Below, piece after piece: positions 34,058 through 44,023 of a DNA stretch of 64,000 bases. Location of the stretch: contig NZ_JXKM01000012.1 in assembly GCF_001885905.1 (NCBI RefSeq), positions 1 to 64,000 of the forward strand, given 5' to 3'. A program made the translations under genes and the position numbers. Numbering within the stretch: the first letter of the stretch is position 1; each line of letters opens with the position of its first letter. Below the pieces are notes generated by a model. It was given only the letters and a program-made list of their open reading frames with translations, ran no database searches and had not been told where the DNA came from. This stretch comes from Enterococcus devriesei (GTDB lineage Bacteria > Bacillota > Bacilli > Lactobacillales > Enterococcaceae).

Positions 34058-35677
34058 TTGATTACAGTAAGTGACGTTAGTTTACAATTCCCTGATCGTA
34101 AATTATTTGATGACGTAAATATTAAATTCACTCCCGGCAATTGTTACGGGTTGATCGGTGCTAACGGCGCCGGTAAATCGACCTTCCTTAAAATTTTAGC
34201 AGGTGATATCCAGCCTTCCACCGGTTCTATTACCTTAGGACCAAATGAGCGGATGGCTGTTTTAAAACAAAATCATTTTGACTTTGAAGAATATACCGTA
34301 CTTGAAACGGTTATTATGGGGCACGAACGCTTGTACCAAGTGATGCAGGAAAAAGACGCTGTCTATATGAAGGAAGATTTTTCTGATGAAGACGGCATTC
34401 GCGCAGCTGAATTAGAAGGCGAATTCGCCGAACTAGATGGCTGGGAAGCGGAACCGGAAGCAGCCGTTTTACTGCAAGGATTAAACATCCCTGAAGATCT
34501 GCATCAACAAAAAATGAGTGAATTGACGGCCGGACAAAAAATCAAAGTGCTTTTAGCGCAATCACTTTTCGGCAAGCCTGATGTCCTATTACTAGACGAA
34601 CCAACTAATGGATTAGACATCCAATCAATCAATTGGCTAGAAGAATTCTTAATCAATTTTGATAATACCGTCATCGTCGTTTCCCATGACCGCCACTTCT
34701 TAAACAAAGTGTGTACCCACATGGCTGACCTAGACTTCGGTAAAATCAAATTGTACGTTGGTAACTATGACTTTTGGTTAGAATCAAGCCAGTTAGCAAC
34801 CAAATTACAATCACAACAAAACGCGAAAAAAGAAGAGCAAATCAAAGAACTGCAAGACTTTATCGCGCGTTTTAGTGCCAACGCGTCCAAATCCAAACAA
34901 GCGACTTCAAGAAAGAAAATGTTGGATAAAATCACCCTTGATGACATCCAGCCTTCTTCTCGCCGTTATCCCTTCGTTCAATTTAAACCGGAACGAGAAA
35001 TCGGTAATGATTTACTGCAAGTTGACAATGTCAGCGTAACGATCGATGGCAAAAAAATCTTAGACAATATCTCCTTCACCTTGAACCGTGACGATAAAGT
35101 CGCCTTCGTTGCTGAAAATGACTTGATCACCACAACCTTGTTTAAAGTTATTATGGGCGATTTACAGCCAGACAGCGGTAGTATTCGTTGGGGCGTCACC
35201 ACCACTCAAGCCTATTTGCCAAAAGATACGACGAAAGAATTTGACAGCTCCATGCCGATTCTTGATTGGCTGCGTCAATATGCTAGCAAAGAAGAAGACG
35301 ACAACACCTTCTTGCGTAGCTTCTTAGGACGGATGCTATTCTCAGGTGACGAAGTCATGAAACCCGTCAATGTCTTATCTGGTGGCGAAAAAGTTCGTTG
35401 TATGCTATCGAAATTGATGCTGTCTAAATCAAACGTCTTAGTGCTGGATGATCCAACCAATCACTTAGACTTAGAATCGATCTCCGCATTAAATGATGGC
35501 TTGATCGCTTATAAAGGTTCGCTTTTATTTGCCTCTCATGACCATCAATTCATTCAAACCATCGCCAATCGCATCATCGCCGTTTCAGAAAATGGCGTGG
35601 TAGATCGTGCAGAAACAACTTATGATGAATTCTTGGAGAATCCAGAAGTTCAAAAACAAATGAAGCAATTAGCGTAA
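34058..35677 (+). CDS. ABC-F family ATPase (YkpA/YbiT-like)
   Basis: The 539-residue soluble protein has two ATPase domains. The first has Walker A GANGAGKSTF, LTAGQKIKVLLAQSLF as signature and DVLLLDEPTNGLD. The second has a degenerate Walker A (AENDLITTTLF), a good LSGGEKVRCMLSKL and LVLDDPTNHLD with Asp in place of Glu, which is typical of the YkpA subgroup. There is no membrane domain, so it probably acts on ribosomes as ABC-F proteins do. I set a TTG start at 34058 because GAGGA lies just upstream and the family begins ITVSDVSLQF; a longer reading from 33986 adds 24 unlikely residues. Confidence 0.9.
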   Translation: MITVSDVSLQFPDRKLFDDVNIKFTPGNCYGLIGANGAGKSTFLKILAGDIQPSTGSITLGPNERMAVLKQNHFDFEEYTVLETVIMGHERLYQVMQEKDAVYMKEDFSDEDGIRAAELEGEFAELDGWEAEPEAAVLLQGLNIPEDLHQQKMSELTAGQKIKVLLAQSLFGKPDVLLLDEPTNGLDIQSINWLEEFLINFDNTVIVVSHDRHFLNKVCTHMADLDFGKIKLYVGNYDFWLESSQLATKLQSQQNAKKEEQIKELQDFIARFSANASKSKQATSRKKMLDKITLDDIQPSSRRYPFVQFKPEREIGNDLLQVDNVSVTIDGKKILDNISFTLNRDDKVAFVAENDLITTTLFKVIMGDLQPDSGSIRWGVTTTQAYLPKDTTKEFDSSMPILDWLRQYASKEEDDNTFLRSFLGRMLFSGDEVMKPVNVLSGGEKVRCMLSKLMLSKSNVLVLDDPTNHLDLESISALNDGLIAYKGSLLFASHDHQFIQTIANRIIAVSENGVVDRAETTYDEFLENPEVQKQMKQLA

Positions 35678-35680
35678 AGC

Positions 35681-35718
35681 AAAAACCCTTGCGAAAAATT
35701 TTTCGCAAGGGTTTTTAG
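35681..35718 (+). terminator. terminator of the ABC-F gene
   Basis: An 18-bp perfect inverted repeat (35681-35698 with 35699-35716) around AAAAATTTTT, ending in TTTTT. The stem core is ACCCTTGCG with CGCAAGGGT. It works in either direction and also faces the convergent AEC permease gene. Confidence 0.92.
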
Positions 35719-35752
35719 TATTGCAACACTCAATAAAGAGTGGGGGAAGCGA

Positions 35753-36718
35753 TTAAATAAATTGTACAAGCTGCATCAAGATTGGCACAACGACCACGAA
35801 TAGAATCGTACTTGTCGTTACCAAGTTCGTTGCGTACTTAACATCACCATGAGCTTCGTTGGCTAAGATTGGTAAGACGGCCAACATTGGTGTTGCTGAT
35901 TGAACAATTAAGGTTTGTTTCAATAAAGGAGCCAAGTCTGCGCCGAAGGTTTTACTACCGATTGTAATCAAGGCAATCAAAACAGCAGGTGCTAAGACGA
36001 ACCGACCCAATAAAGCAACGACCGTATCGCGATCGAAACGAATACTCTTCAATCCGGCATCATGTAAGACGATCCCAATGTAAAGCAAGGACAGCGGCGT
36101 AACGATACTACCAACATAGCCTAAAGTCGCATTAATAAATCCTGGGACAGGAATCCCGATCAATAAGAAGAGGATCGCAACGATGAATCCTAATAATGGT
36201 GGTGGCAATAATTTTTTCCAGTTTAACTTCGCTTTATTTTCGCCTTTCACTTTCGTTGGGTCATCATTTGAGATCAAGAAGACCCCAAAAGCCCAAGTTG
36301 AAACGGTGTTAGTCACATAATAAACCAAGAAATAAGGCAGTGATTTTTCACCGAATAAGGCGATATTCAAAGGCAAACCGATGAAGATCGTATTGGCGTT
36401 CACGACTGCATTCATGAAAATCCCGCGACGTCCTGGTTGGATCTTCAAAATTTTGACTAAAGCATATGCCAAAATATAAGAAATAATCACCGCTCCAACC
36501 GGGTAGATCAAACTACCCGAAAGTTGGAACAAGCTTTCCTTCGTTAAATTCTTTAAAACTGAGACAAAGATGGAAGCTGGCAAAGCGACACGTGTAATTA
36601 ATGACGAAATACTTTTACCAAAACTTTCATCAAACCAACCTTGACCTTTTAAGATGTAGCCTAAAGCAATCATAATGATGATACTTAGGACACTTTGGAT
36701 CGATTGAAAGAAAATCAT
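35753..36718 (-). CDS. mleP: AEC-family permease, probable malate permease
   Basis: The 321-residue membrane protein has about ten helices and the auxin-efflux-carrier family features IIMIALGYILKGQGWFDESF at the start and TLIVQSATPMLAVLPILANE near the end. Malate permeases of lactic acid bacteria (MleP) belong here. It lies 24 bp downstream of the malolactic enzyme gene in the same operon, which supports malate/lactate exchange as its job. That substrate is inferred from context. Confidence 0.87.
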   Translation of the reverse strand: MIFFQSIQSVLSIIIMIALGYILKGQGWFDESFGKSISSLITRVALPASIFVSVLKNLTKESLFQLSGSLIYPVGAVIISYILAYALVKILKIQPGRRGIFMNAVVNANTIFIGLPLNIALFGEKSLPYFLVYYVTNTVSTWAFGVFLISNDDPTKVKGENKAKLNWKKLLPPPLLGFIVAILFLLIGIPVPGFINATLGYVGSIVTPLSLLYIGIVLHDAGLKSIRFDRDTVVALLGRFVLAPAVLIALITIGSKTFGADLAPLLKQTLIVQSATPMLAVLPILANEAHGDVKYATNLVTTSTILFVVVVPILMQLVQFI

Positions 36719-36742
36719 CTTTTTTTCCCCCTATTTATTCAA

Positions 36743-38383
36743 TTATTCAGCATCAAGCACTTGGTATTCTGGATACCATTTCATCTCTTCTACCGCTTGC
36801 TTGATGTCTTTGATTTCTTCTTTATTTAATTTTTGATCCACAACGCTTTTTGCTACGACTTCAGCGATTGTTTGAGAGAATTCGGTTAGTTTTGATACAG
36901 GTGGCAAGACAGCGGCTCCTGGTTTGCTTGTATCAACGATTCCGCCTAGCGCATGACTGGCTTGTGACAAGGTTTCGCCTGTTACACGAGTAGCCGTTGA
37001 AGCAATGATCCCTAAACCTAGGCCTGGATACATCAAGGCATTATTGGCTTGACCAATTTGATAAGTCACACCTTTGTATTCTACGTCAGCCGCTGGAATC
37101 CCCGTTCCGATCAACGCTTTGCCGTCTGTCCATTTGATTAGGTCTTCCGCTGTTGCTTCAGCCAATTTTGTTGGGTTAGACAATGGGAAAATAATTGGAC
37201 GTTCTGTATTTGCCGCTAACTCTTTCACAATTTCTTCAGTAAAGGCGCCTGGTTGAGTGGAAGTCCCAATAATGATCGTTGGGTGGATCGCTTTGACTGC
37301 GGCAGCTAGATTCGTTAATTCATCTGCATTTGAAAACTCACTGCGTTGACGGACAAAATCTTTTTGGCCAGGTGTCAATTCTTCTGTGTCTTCAAACAAG
37401 ACCCCTTGTTTGTCCACCATGTAGAAATGTTTCCGCGCTTCTGCTTCTGATAAGCCTTGACGTTTCATTTCATCCAATAATTGATTAGCGATTCCGACAC
37501 CGGCTGTTCCGGCACCAAAGGTCATGACTGTTTGTTTCGTCAAATCTTCTTGGGAAATATTCAATGCGCCTAGAACACCGGCTAAAACAACGATCCCAGT
37601 CCCTTGAATATCATCATTAAACGTTGTGATTCTATCTTGGTATTTTTCTAAAATATTTGCAGCATTTGAACGGCCGAAGTCTTCCCAGTGTAGTAACACT
37701 TCAGGAAATAAATCTTCTACTGCTTCGACGAATTGATCAATCATGGCATAATATTTGTCTCCGTAGACACGCTCATGTTGATTACCTAGATACAATGGAT
37801 CATTCAATAATTCTTGATTGTTTGTTCCTGCGTCGATAGATACCGGTAATACTTGGGCGGGATTGATTCCGGCAGCAGCCGTGTAAACCATCAATTTACC
37901 GATGGCGATATCGACACCGTTCACGCCCCAATCGCCGATGCCTAAAATTCCTTCCGCATCAGTTACAACGATTAAGCGAATATCACGACCTGCGGCTGCA
38001 TTTTTCAAGCTGTCTTTGATACTTTCAGGATCATCAACAGAAAGAAAAGCCGCATCTTGTGGTTCAACGAATAATTCATTGTATTGTTCGATTGAATCAG
38101 CCACTGTTGGATCATAAACGATCGGCATAAATTCAACGACGTGTTGGCCCATTAATTTGTAAAACAGTGTACGGTTGGTGTTAAAGATTTCCATCAAGAA
38201 GAGACGTTTTTCTAAATCCGTCGTCTTACTTAAATATTGACCGTAGGTTTGGACGGCTTGTTGTTCGAGTGTTTGAACTTTTGCTGGTAACATGCCGGTT
38301 AACCCGTATTGTTCCCGTTCTTCTTTCGTGAACGCAGTACCTTTATTTAAAAATGGATTGTTTAAAATTTCGATTCCTCTCAT
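36743..38383 (-). CDS. mleS: malolactic enzyme (malic-enzyme family)
   Basis: The 546-residue protein decarboxylates L-malate directly to L-lactate using bound NAD and Mn2+. It aligns closely with Mle[70 protein letters not shown] and the NAD site [13 protein letters not shown]. An NAD-malic enzyme making pyruvate is the main alternative, but the N-terminal sequence and the permease/LysR neighbours favour malolactic activity. It is divergent from the LysR regulator. Confidence 0.91.
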   Translation of the reverse strand: MRGIEILNNPFLNKGTAFTKEEREQYGLTGMLPAKVQTLEQQAVQTYGQYLSKTTDLEKRLFLMEIFNTNRTLFYKLMGQHVVEFMPIVYDPTVADSIEQYNELFVEPQDAAFLSVDDPESIKDSLKNAAAGRDIRLIVVTDAEGILGIGDWGVNGVDIAIGKLMVYTAAAGINPAQVLPVSIDAGTNNQELLNDPLYLGNQHERVYGDKYYAMIDQFVEAVEDLFPEVLLHWEDFGRSNAANILEKYQDRITTFNDDIQGTGIVVLAGVLGALNISQEDLTKQTVMTFGAGTAGVGIANQLLDEMKRQGLSEAEARKHFYMVDKQGVLFEDTEELTPGQKDFVRQRSEFSNADELTNLAAAVKAIHPTIIIGTSTQPGAFTEEIVKELAANTERPIIFPLSNPTKLAEATAEDLIKWTDGKALIGTGIPAADVEYKGVTYQIGQANNALMYPGLGLGIIASTATRVTGETLSQASHALGGIVDTSKPGAAVLPPVSKLTEFSQTIAEVVAKSVVDQKLNKEEIKDIKQAVEEMKWYPEYQVLDAE

Positions 38384-38505
38384 TTTGTCTTCCTCCTTAT
38401 TGATTACACTTAGGAGAATACGCGCCTTTGCCGACTATAGTCAAAACAAATGATTGTAATAAATTTTATTTATATGATAATCTGATTTCACAAAAGGAGA
38501 TTATT

Positions 38506-39420
38506 ATGAATTTTAAAGACTTAGAATACTTCCAACGCTTAGTTCGCGAGAAAAATTTTACGAAAGTCGCGAAAGCCTTTCAAGTAAGTCAGCCCACGAT
38601 TACCTACGCCGTGAAACGGCTGGAAGATGAGCTGGGAACTGAACTCGTTTATCGTGACCAATCTCATAAACAATTGATTATTACTCAATCTGGTTTAGTT
38701 CTTTCTCGCCATATTTCAAATATCTTGAAAGAATTGACGATCGCCGTTACCGAAATTGATCGCTTGAAGGAAGAAACCTTGGATTTTGGTCTGCCACCGA
38801 TCATTGGTAATTTCTATTTTCCAAAATTGTCCTCCTACCTTTTTAAAAATAATTTGATGAGCCACATCCATTTAGTCGATGGCGGTTCACGTGATCTCTA
38901 CGGTCTTTTACGCCGCGGTAAGATCGATTTGGCCCTTTTAGGCTCTACTCAGCCAATTCGTGATGATGAATTAACCAGTGAACTGCTAGTCGAGAAGAAA
39001 TTTATGATTGTGGTCAGCCCGCAGCACCCTTTGGCAGCCCGCAAAGAAGTCGCCTTTGCTGAACTTAAAGATGAACCCTTTGTGTTGCTGAATGAACACT
39101 ATGTCCACCCTACCGCCTTTAAAAAAATGGCCCAGCAGGCACATTTTGAACCACAAATTATTTATCAAAATAGTAATTTAAATATTTTAAAAGGCATGAT
39201 CAGGGAACAAATCGGAATTGGCTTTTTAGCGGAGCTGGCAATCTCGCCTGAGGATAAGTTAGTGACGATCCCTATCACCGATAGCCCACAGCCTACTTTT
39301 ATGATCTCACTGGTTCAACGAGAACAAATTTTAGATTCTACTATTCGTGCACAATTAATTGAATTGATCCGTGAATTCAGCACAAACGACATCAATAAAA
39401 AAAACGAAGAAATCCGCTAA
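38506..39420 (+). CDS. mleR: LysR-type regulator of the malolactic genes
   Basis: The 304-residue LTTR has the N-terminal helix-turn-helix MNFKDLEYFQRLVREKNFTKVAKAFQVSQPTITYAVKRLEDELGTELVYRDQ and an effector domain. The start at 38506 follows AAAAGGAGA; a longer reading from 38428 adds 26 residues with no ribosome site. It is divergent from mleS with a 122-bp gap, the standard layout for an LTTR that activates its neighbour with malate as inducer. It opposes the local replication direction. Confidence 0.9.
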   Translation: MNFKDLEYFQRLVREKNFTKVAKAFQVSQPTITYAVKRLEDELGTELVYRDQSHKQLIITQSGLVLSRHISNILKELTIAVTEIDRLKEETLDFGLPPIIGNFYFPKLSSYLFKNNLMSHIHLVDGGSRDLYGLLRRGKIDLALLGSTQPIRDDELTSELLVEKKFMIVVSPQHPLAARKEVAFAELKDEPFVLLNEHYVHPTAFKKMAQQAHFEPQIIYQNSNLNILKGMIREQIGIGFLAELAISPEDKLVTIPITDSPQPTFMISLVQREQILDSTIRAQLIELIREFSTNDINKKNEEIR

Positions 39421-39441
39421 ATGGGATTTCTTCGTTTTTTT
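39402..39441. terminator. bidirectional terminator between mleR and degV
   Basis: A 14-bp stem (AAACGAAGAAATCC with GGATTTCTTCGTTT) overlaps the mleR stop codon and has T-runs on both strands. It serves the two convergent genes. Confidence 0.9.
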
Positions 39442-39445
39442 ATTA

Positions 39446-40312
39446 TTAGTTGCGTTTTTCACCACGAGTAAAGACGGCAATACAACCAAGTCCAGTGTGA
39501 CTAGAAATCGTGGTCCCTAACGGAAAGATCCGAACCTCTTTTGGTTGGATACTCTCTTCTAGATGACGTTTAACCTCTTCTGCCCCAACTTGGTCGGCAC
39601 TAGTCGTAATAAAAATCGTTTGGTTCGCTGGATCCGTCGTTGCTTCACTGATTTTATCAGCGACTAATTGCAACGCCTTTTTGCGGCCTCGGATTTTTTC
39701 GACATTTTGCAGCTTGCCTTCCACATCAACGGTGATGATCGGCTTAATATTCATTAAACCACCAATCGCAGCGCTGGTTTTAGAAATACGCCCGCCTCGT
39801 TGTAAATGATGCAAATCATCCACAGTCACCCAATGATGATACGTCAATTTATTCTCTTCCAGCCATTCATACAACTCTTGCAGCGACATGCCTGCTTGTT
39901 GTTTTTGAGCCGCTTCATAGACCATTAGTCCTTCGCCGCCGCTGGCTGCCAAAGAATCCACTACCAAGACTTCCGCCTCAGGTAAATCCTCTTTCAATAT
40001 TTCGACTGCCTGCATCGCGCTTTGGTAAGAGCCGCTTAAACCAGACGAGAAGCAAATATATAAAACAGGAATATTCTTCTCCGCGTAGCTACGGAAAAAT
40101 TCAACATAGCGCCCTACATTGACTTGTGAAGTCGTCGGCATCGCGCCATCTTTGATCTTTTGATAGAACTCGTCAATCTTAAAATTACGACCTAAATCAT
40201 CGGCCATCTCTGTCCCATTAACTTCCACATACATCGAAATAAAATCAACCTTGATTTCTTCTAATAATGTATATGGCAGGTCACAACATGAATCCGTCAG
40301 AATCTGATACAT
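39446..40312 (-). CDS. DegV-family fatty-acid-binding protein
   Basis: The 288-residue cytoplasmic protein begins MYQILTDSCCDLPYTLLEE and has the family marks PTTSQVNVGRYVEFF, YICFSSGLSGSYQSA, DSLAASGGEGLMV and HHLQRGGRISKTSAAIGGLMNIKPI. DegV/FakB proteins bind a fatty acid and, with FakA, make acyl phosphate for lipid synthesis. Whether this copy is a FakB or another DegV member is not clear. It lies 77 bp after purA with no terminator seen between them. Confidence 0.92.
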   Translation of the reverse strand: MYQILTDSCCDLPYTLLEEIKVDFISMYVEVNGTEMADDLGRNFKIDEFYQKIKDGAMPTTSQVNVGRYVEFFRSYAEKNIPVLYICFSSGLSGSYQSAMQAVEILKEDLPEAEVLVVDSLAASGGEGLMVYEAAQKQQAGMSLQELYEWLEENKLTYHHWVTVDDLHHLQRGGRISKTSAAIGGLMNIKPIITVDVEGKLQNVEKIRGRKKALQLVADKISEATTDPANQTIFITTSADQVGAEEVKRHLEESIQPKEVRIFPLGTTISSHTGLGCIAVFTRGEKRN

Positions 40313-40389
40313 TTTTAAAATCCTCCAAATACCCGCTTATAATAGTAAATCTATTTTACTAGATATTCGGTTGCTTGTCTCACAATATG

Positions 40390-41682
40390 TTAGATTTGTG
40401 CCCAGACACTCTCAAGAATATTCGTTTGTGTCCGATCTGGCCCTACTGAGAAGGTTGAGATCCGAACACCAACCAGTTCAGAAACCCGACGCACATAGTT
40501 CCGAGCGTTTTCCGGCAAGTCCGCTAACGTACGACAACCAGTGATATCTTCACTCCAGCCAGGTAATTCTTCATAAACTGGTTTGCAGCGATTCAATTCC
40601 TTCAAGCTCGCTGGGTAATGATAGATCAATTCACCATCTAATTCATAAGCGGTACAAATTTTAACAGTTTCAAGTCCGCTTAAGACATCAATCGAATTCA
40701 ACGATAGGTTCGTGATCCCTGAAACGCGTTTAGAGTGACGCATCACGACCGTATCAAACCAGCCAACCCGACGTGGACGCCCAGTCGTCGTTCCATATTC
40801 ACGACCAACTTCACGAATTTGATTTCCAACTTCGTCATTTAATTCTGTTGGGAACGGTCCATCACCGACTCGTGAGGTATAGGCTTTACATACGCCTACC
40901 ACTTTATTGATCTTCGCTGGTCCAACGCCGCTACCGATCGTTACTCCACCGGCTACCGGGTTAGAAGATGTCACGAAAGGATACGTTCCTTGATCGATAT
41001 CCAGCATAACTCCCTGCGCCCCTTCAAAAAGGACACGTTTGCCTTGGTCCAGTGCATCATTCAAGATGACGGAAGTATCCGTCACATATTGCTTGATCTG
41101 TTGACCGTAGTCATAATATTCTTCAAAGATATCATCGAAGTTCATCGCTTCATCATCAAACATCTTGACGAATTGACGATTCTTTTCCTCTAAGTTGATC
41201 TTCAAACGCTCTTCAAAAATTTCTCTGTCTAGCAAGTCCGCGATCCGAATACCGACGCGGGCCGCTTTATCCATATAAGCCGGTCCGATCCCTTTGATGG
41301 TCGTACCGATCTTGTTCTCGCCTTTGGCATCTTCTTGTAATTGATCCAATTTAATATGATAAGGCAAAATAACATGGGCACGGTCAGAAATGCGTAAATT
41401 ATCTGTTTTGATCCCGCGTTCATGTAAATAAGCTAATTCTGTCACTAATGATTTTGGATTGACGACTACACCGTTTCCAATGACACTGGTTTTATCCGCA
41501 TAGAAAATCCCAGACGGAATCAAGTGTAATTTATATGTTTCATTGTCAAATTTGATTGTATGACCTGCATTGTCTCCACCTTGGTAACGAGCAATGACTT
41601 CCGCATTCTCACTTAAAAAATCCGTGATCTTTCCTTTTCCTTCATCGCCCCACTGCGTCCCTACAACTACTACAGATGACAT
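40390..41682 (-). CDS. purA: adenylosuccinate synthetase
   Basis: The 430-residue enzyme joins IMP and aspartate using GTP, the first step from IMP to AMP. Motifs: [17 protein letters not shown] with the catalytic Asp13-type residue and P-loop, [13 protein letters not shown] with the catalytic His, [16 protein letters not shown], and [13 protein letters not shown] with GTP/aspartate contacts near the C-terminus. The length is standard. It follows dnaB on the same strand, as in many Firmicute origin regions. Confidence 0.97.
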   Translation of the reverse strand: MSSVVVVGTQWGDEGKGKITDFLSENAEVIARYQGGDNAGHTIKFDNETYKLHLIPSGIFYADKTSVIGNGVVVNPKSLVTELAYLHERGIKTDNLRISDRAHVILPYHIKLDQLQEDAKGENKIGTTIKGIGPAYMDKAARVGIRIADLLDREIFEERLKINLEEKNRQFVKMFDDEAMNFDDIFEEYYDYGQQIKQYVTDTSVILNDALDQGKRVLFEGAQGVMLDIDQGTYPFVTSSNPVAGGVTIGSGVGPAKINKVVGVCKAYTSRVGDGPFPTELNDEVGNQIREVGREYGTTTGRPRRVGWFDTVVMRHSKRVSGITNLSLNSIDVLSGLETVKICTAYELDGELIYHYPASLKELNRCKPVYEELPGWSEDITGCRTLADLPENARNYVRRVSELVGVRISTFSVGPDRTQTNILESVWAQI

Positions 41683-42019
41683 CTGAACACCTCATTTTAT
41701 TTTATTTAATCCTGAACCATTGTAACAAGAATAGCGCAATCTTTCAATGAAAATTCGAATATTAGAATTGAATGATTCTAAAAAACGGCTAAATCACGAA
41801 CATTATTTTTAAAAGCAAGAAAAATTCCCGCTAACTCAAGACAAGAGAAAGCCTACACGAGCTCGCTCAGCTTTTTGCCAGTTTTTCTGCTCGCTTTATT
41901 GAGATTAGAAAAAAGGTAGGCGTAACGACAATCAGAATCATTTTTTGTTTTTGGAAAAATGATTCCCTAATTAGGAGTCAGCTGAGCAATCAGGCTAACC
42001 CCTTATACTCCTGTAAAGA
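41683..42019. repeat. gene-free stretch with nested inverted repeats between dnaB and purA
   Basis: No gene is supported. GCTCAGCT (41865-41872) and AGCTGAGC (41981-41988) enclose a segment that contains GAATCATTTTTTG...GGAAAAATGATTCC (about 41934-41967), a hairpin type also present at 29170 and 29320. The whole looks like a small folded repeat unit. A promoter for purA should lie near its left end, but I could not single one out. Confidence 0.55.
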
Positions 42020-42052
42020 TAAAAAAACTCCGCCAGTTTTTACTAGCGGAGA
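42020..42052 (-). terminator. terminator of dnaB
   Basis: CTCCGC (42028-42033) pairs with GCGGAG (42046-42051) and a T7 run follows on the minus strand. It lies about 30 bp past the dnaB stop. Confidence 0.82.
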
Positions 42053-42082
42053 ATGCTTTTCATTTATAACAAAAGACTAACA

Positions 42083-43444
42083 TTAAAATTCTGCTCTTGG
42101 TGACAGTGACGAGAATTTATTGTATTCCTTAATAAAGAGTAATTCTACCGTTCCTCGTGCACCGCTCCGGTTTTTCTCAATGATCACTTCGATGACATTC
42201 CGATTAGCAACTGAATCTTCCTCTTCTTCACCTTCCCGCTCGTAATAATCATCACGATATAAAAAGGCTACGATGTCAGCATCTTGTTCAATTGACCCTG
42301 ATTCCCGGATGTCACTTAGAACCGGACGTTTGTCCTGACGTTGCTCTACGCCACGAGAAAGCTGTGACAATGCAATGATCGGTACTTTTAATTCTTTTGC
42401 TAATTTTTTTAACTGTCGTGAAATCTCCGAAACCTCTTGTTGTCGATTTTCGCGACCAGTTCCTTCAATTAGTTGCAGATAGTCGATCAGGATCAATCCT
42501 AGATTGCCCTTTTCTTTCGCTAGTTTATGACATTTTGCCCGAATCTCAGAAATCTTGATCCCCGGTGTGTCATCAATAAAAATATTGGCTCGCGACAAGC
42601 TCCCCATCGCAACGATCAAGTTTTGCCATTCTTCTTCTGAAAGTTGACCGGTTCGCAAATGACTCGCCTCAATCGATCCTTCCGCGCAAAGCATCCGGTT
42701 AACAAGGGATTCCGCTCCCATTTCCAAACTGAAGATCGCCACGGATTTATCGGTTTTAGTCCCAACATTTTGCGCAATATTTAACGCAAACGCCGTCTTA
42801 CCTACGGCTGGACGAGCTGCTAGGATGATCAATTCTTCCGATTGCAGTCCTGCGGTCATTTTATCAAGTGCCGCATAACCGGTCGGCAACCCGGTGATTT
42901 CCTCATCGTTGCGGGCTAATTGATCGATATTTTCGATCGCCGTATTCAAGACCTCACTGATGGTCAAAAAACCGCTCTTATTGCGTCTTTCGGAGACTTC
43001 CATAATATTACGCTCAGCAGTGTCTAAGATCGTCTGAACGTCGTCTCCTTGCTCGAAACCTTCTGTTACGATGTTGGTAGCTGTTTGAATCAGATTTCGT
43101 AACAGTGACTTCTCTTCCACGATCTTCGCGTAGTAACCGACATTAGCCGCGGTGGGAACACTTAAAGCCAATTCGGATAGGTAACTTAATCCGCCGGCAT
43201 CTTCTAATTGATTCTGTTGTTCCAATAATTCTTTGACCGTGATCACATCAATGGCTTCATTGCGGTCATTTAACTGAATCATTCCGCGAAAAATCAGCTG
43301 ATGGCCGCGGCGATAAAAATCTTCTGGAACTATGTACTCCATGGCCGTAATCAAAGCATCAGTCTCCAAAAAAATAGAGCCTAAAGTCGCTTGTTCGGCT
43401 TCAATGCTTTGGGGTGGCACACGATCTTGTAACATTTCGCTCAT
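42083..43444 (-). CDS. dnaB: replicative DNA helicase
   Basis: The 453-residue hexameric helicase has the N-terminal primase-interaction domain (PPQSIEAEQATLGSIFLE) and a RecA-like C-terminal domain. That domain shows Walker A ARPAVGKTAFALNIA, Walker B LILIDYLQLIEG, and ALSQLSRGVEQRQDKRPVLSDIRESGSIEQDADIVAFLYR. It unwinds DNA at the fork. It lies downstream of rplI with a stem-loop between. Confidence 0.97.
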   Translation of the reverse strand: MSEMLQDRVPPQSIEAEQATLGSIFLETDALITAMEYIVPEDFYRRGHQLIFRGMIQLNDRNEAIDVITVKELLEQQNQLEDAGGLSYLSELALSVPTAANVGYYAKIVEEKSLLRNLIQTATNIVTEGFEQGDDVQTILDTAERNIMEVSERRNKSGFLTISEVLNTAIENIDQLARNDEEITGLPTGYAALDKMTAGLQSEELIILAARPAVGKTAFALNIAQNVGTKTDKSVAIFSLEMGAESLVNRMLCAEGSIEASHLRTGQLSEEEWQNLIVAMGSLSRANIFIDDTPGIKISEIRAKCHKLAKEKGNLGLILIDYLQLIEGTGRENRQQEVSEISRQLKKLAKELKVPIIALSQLSRGVEQRQDKRPVLSDIRESGSIEQDADIVAFLYRDDYYEREGEEEEDSVANRNVIEVIIEKNRSGARGTVELLFIKEYNKFSSLSPRAEF

Positions 43445-43500
43445 GTTTGTTTACGCTCCTCTACGTCCATCTATTTTACAGAATCTAACGCCTAAATACA

Positions 43501-43549
43501 ACAAAGAGTATGAGGGATTCTCTGAAATTCAGGAATACTCATACTCTTT
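43501..43549 (-). terminator. stem-loop between rplI and dnaB
   Basis: AAAGAGTATGAG and CTCATACTCTTT pair, with GATTC and GAAT pairing inside. The minus-strand T-run is short and broken, so partial read-through to dnaB is likely. Confidence 0.6.
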
Positions 43550-43570
43550 AGTATTTACTCAGCTAATGGA

Positions 43571-44023
43571 TTATTCTTCCACCACGTGGACCTTAATGAT
43601 TCCTTCAACTTCTGGATGAAGTTTGACAGGGACTTTCGTATAGCCTAACGTGCGGATTGGATTTTCCAATTCGATTTTGCGTTTATCTAGTTTCAAATCA
43701 AATTGTTTCTTCAAGCCTTCAGCAATTTGTTTTGACGGGATCGAACCGAATAAACGGCCGTCTTCGCCACCTTTGGCTTTGATTTCAACGACGGTTGTTT
43801 CTTTTGCTAAAAAGTCAGCTAGCTCTTTGGCTTCGGCTAAGACTTCAGCTGCTTTTTTATCTTGAGCTTTCTTCTGTCCACTTAACTCAGAAATACTGCT
43901 TTTATTTGCTTCCTTCGCCAAGTTATTTTTCAATAAATAATTTTGTGCATAGCCTGTTGGGACTTCTTTGATATCGCCCTTTTTCCCTTTACCTTTAACG
44001 TCTTGCAAAAAAATTACTTTCAT
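43571..44023 (-). CDS. rplI: 50S ribosomal protein L9
   Basis: The 150-residue two-domain protein has the N-terminal signature [31 protein letters not shown], a long connecting helix, and the C-terminal RNA-binding domain with [16 protein letters not shown]. It binds 23S rRNA. Its ATG overlaps the gdpP stop (ATGA), so translation is coupled. Confidence 0.97.
   Translation of the reverse strand: MKVIFLQDVKGKGKKGDIKEVPTGYAQNYLLKNNLAKEANKSSISELSGQKKAQDKKAAEVLAEAKELADFLAKETTVVEIKAKGGEDGRLFGSIPSKQIAEGLKKQFDLKLDKRKIELENPIRTLGYTKVPVKLHPEVEGIIKVHVVEE

Noticed and set aside
38428-38505. Longer N-terminus for the LysR regulator
   Set aside because: The HTH of LysR proteins starts within a few residues of the N-terminus, and AAAAGGAGA marks the ATG at 38506.
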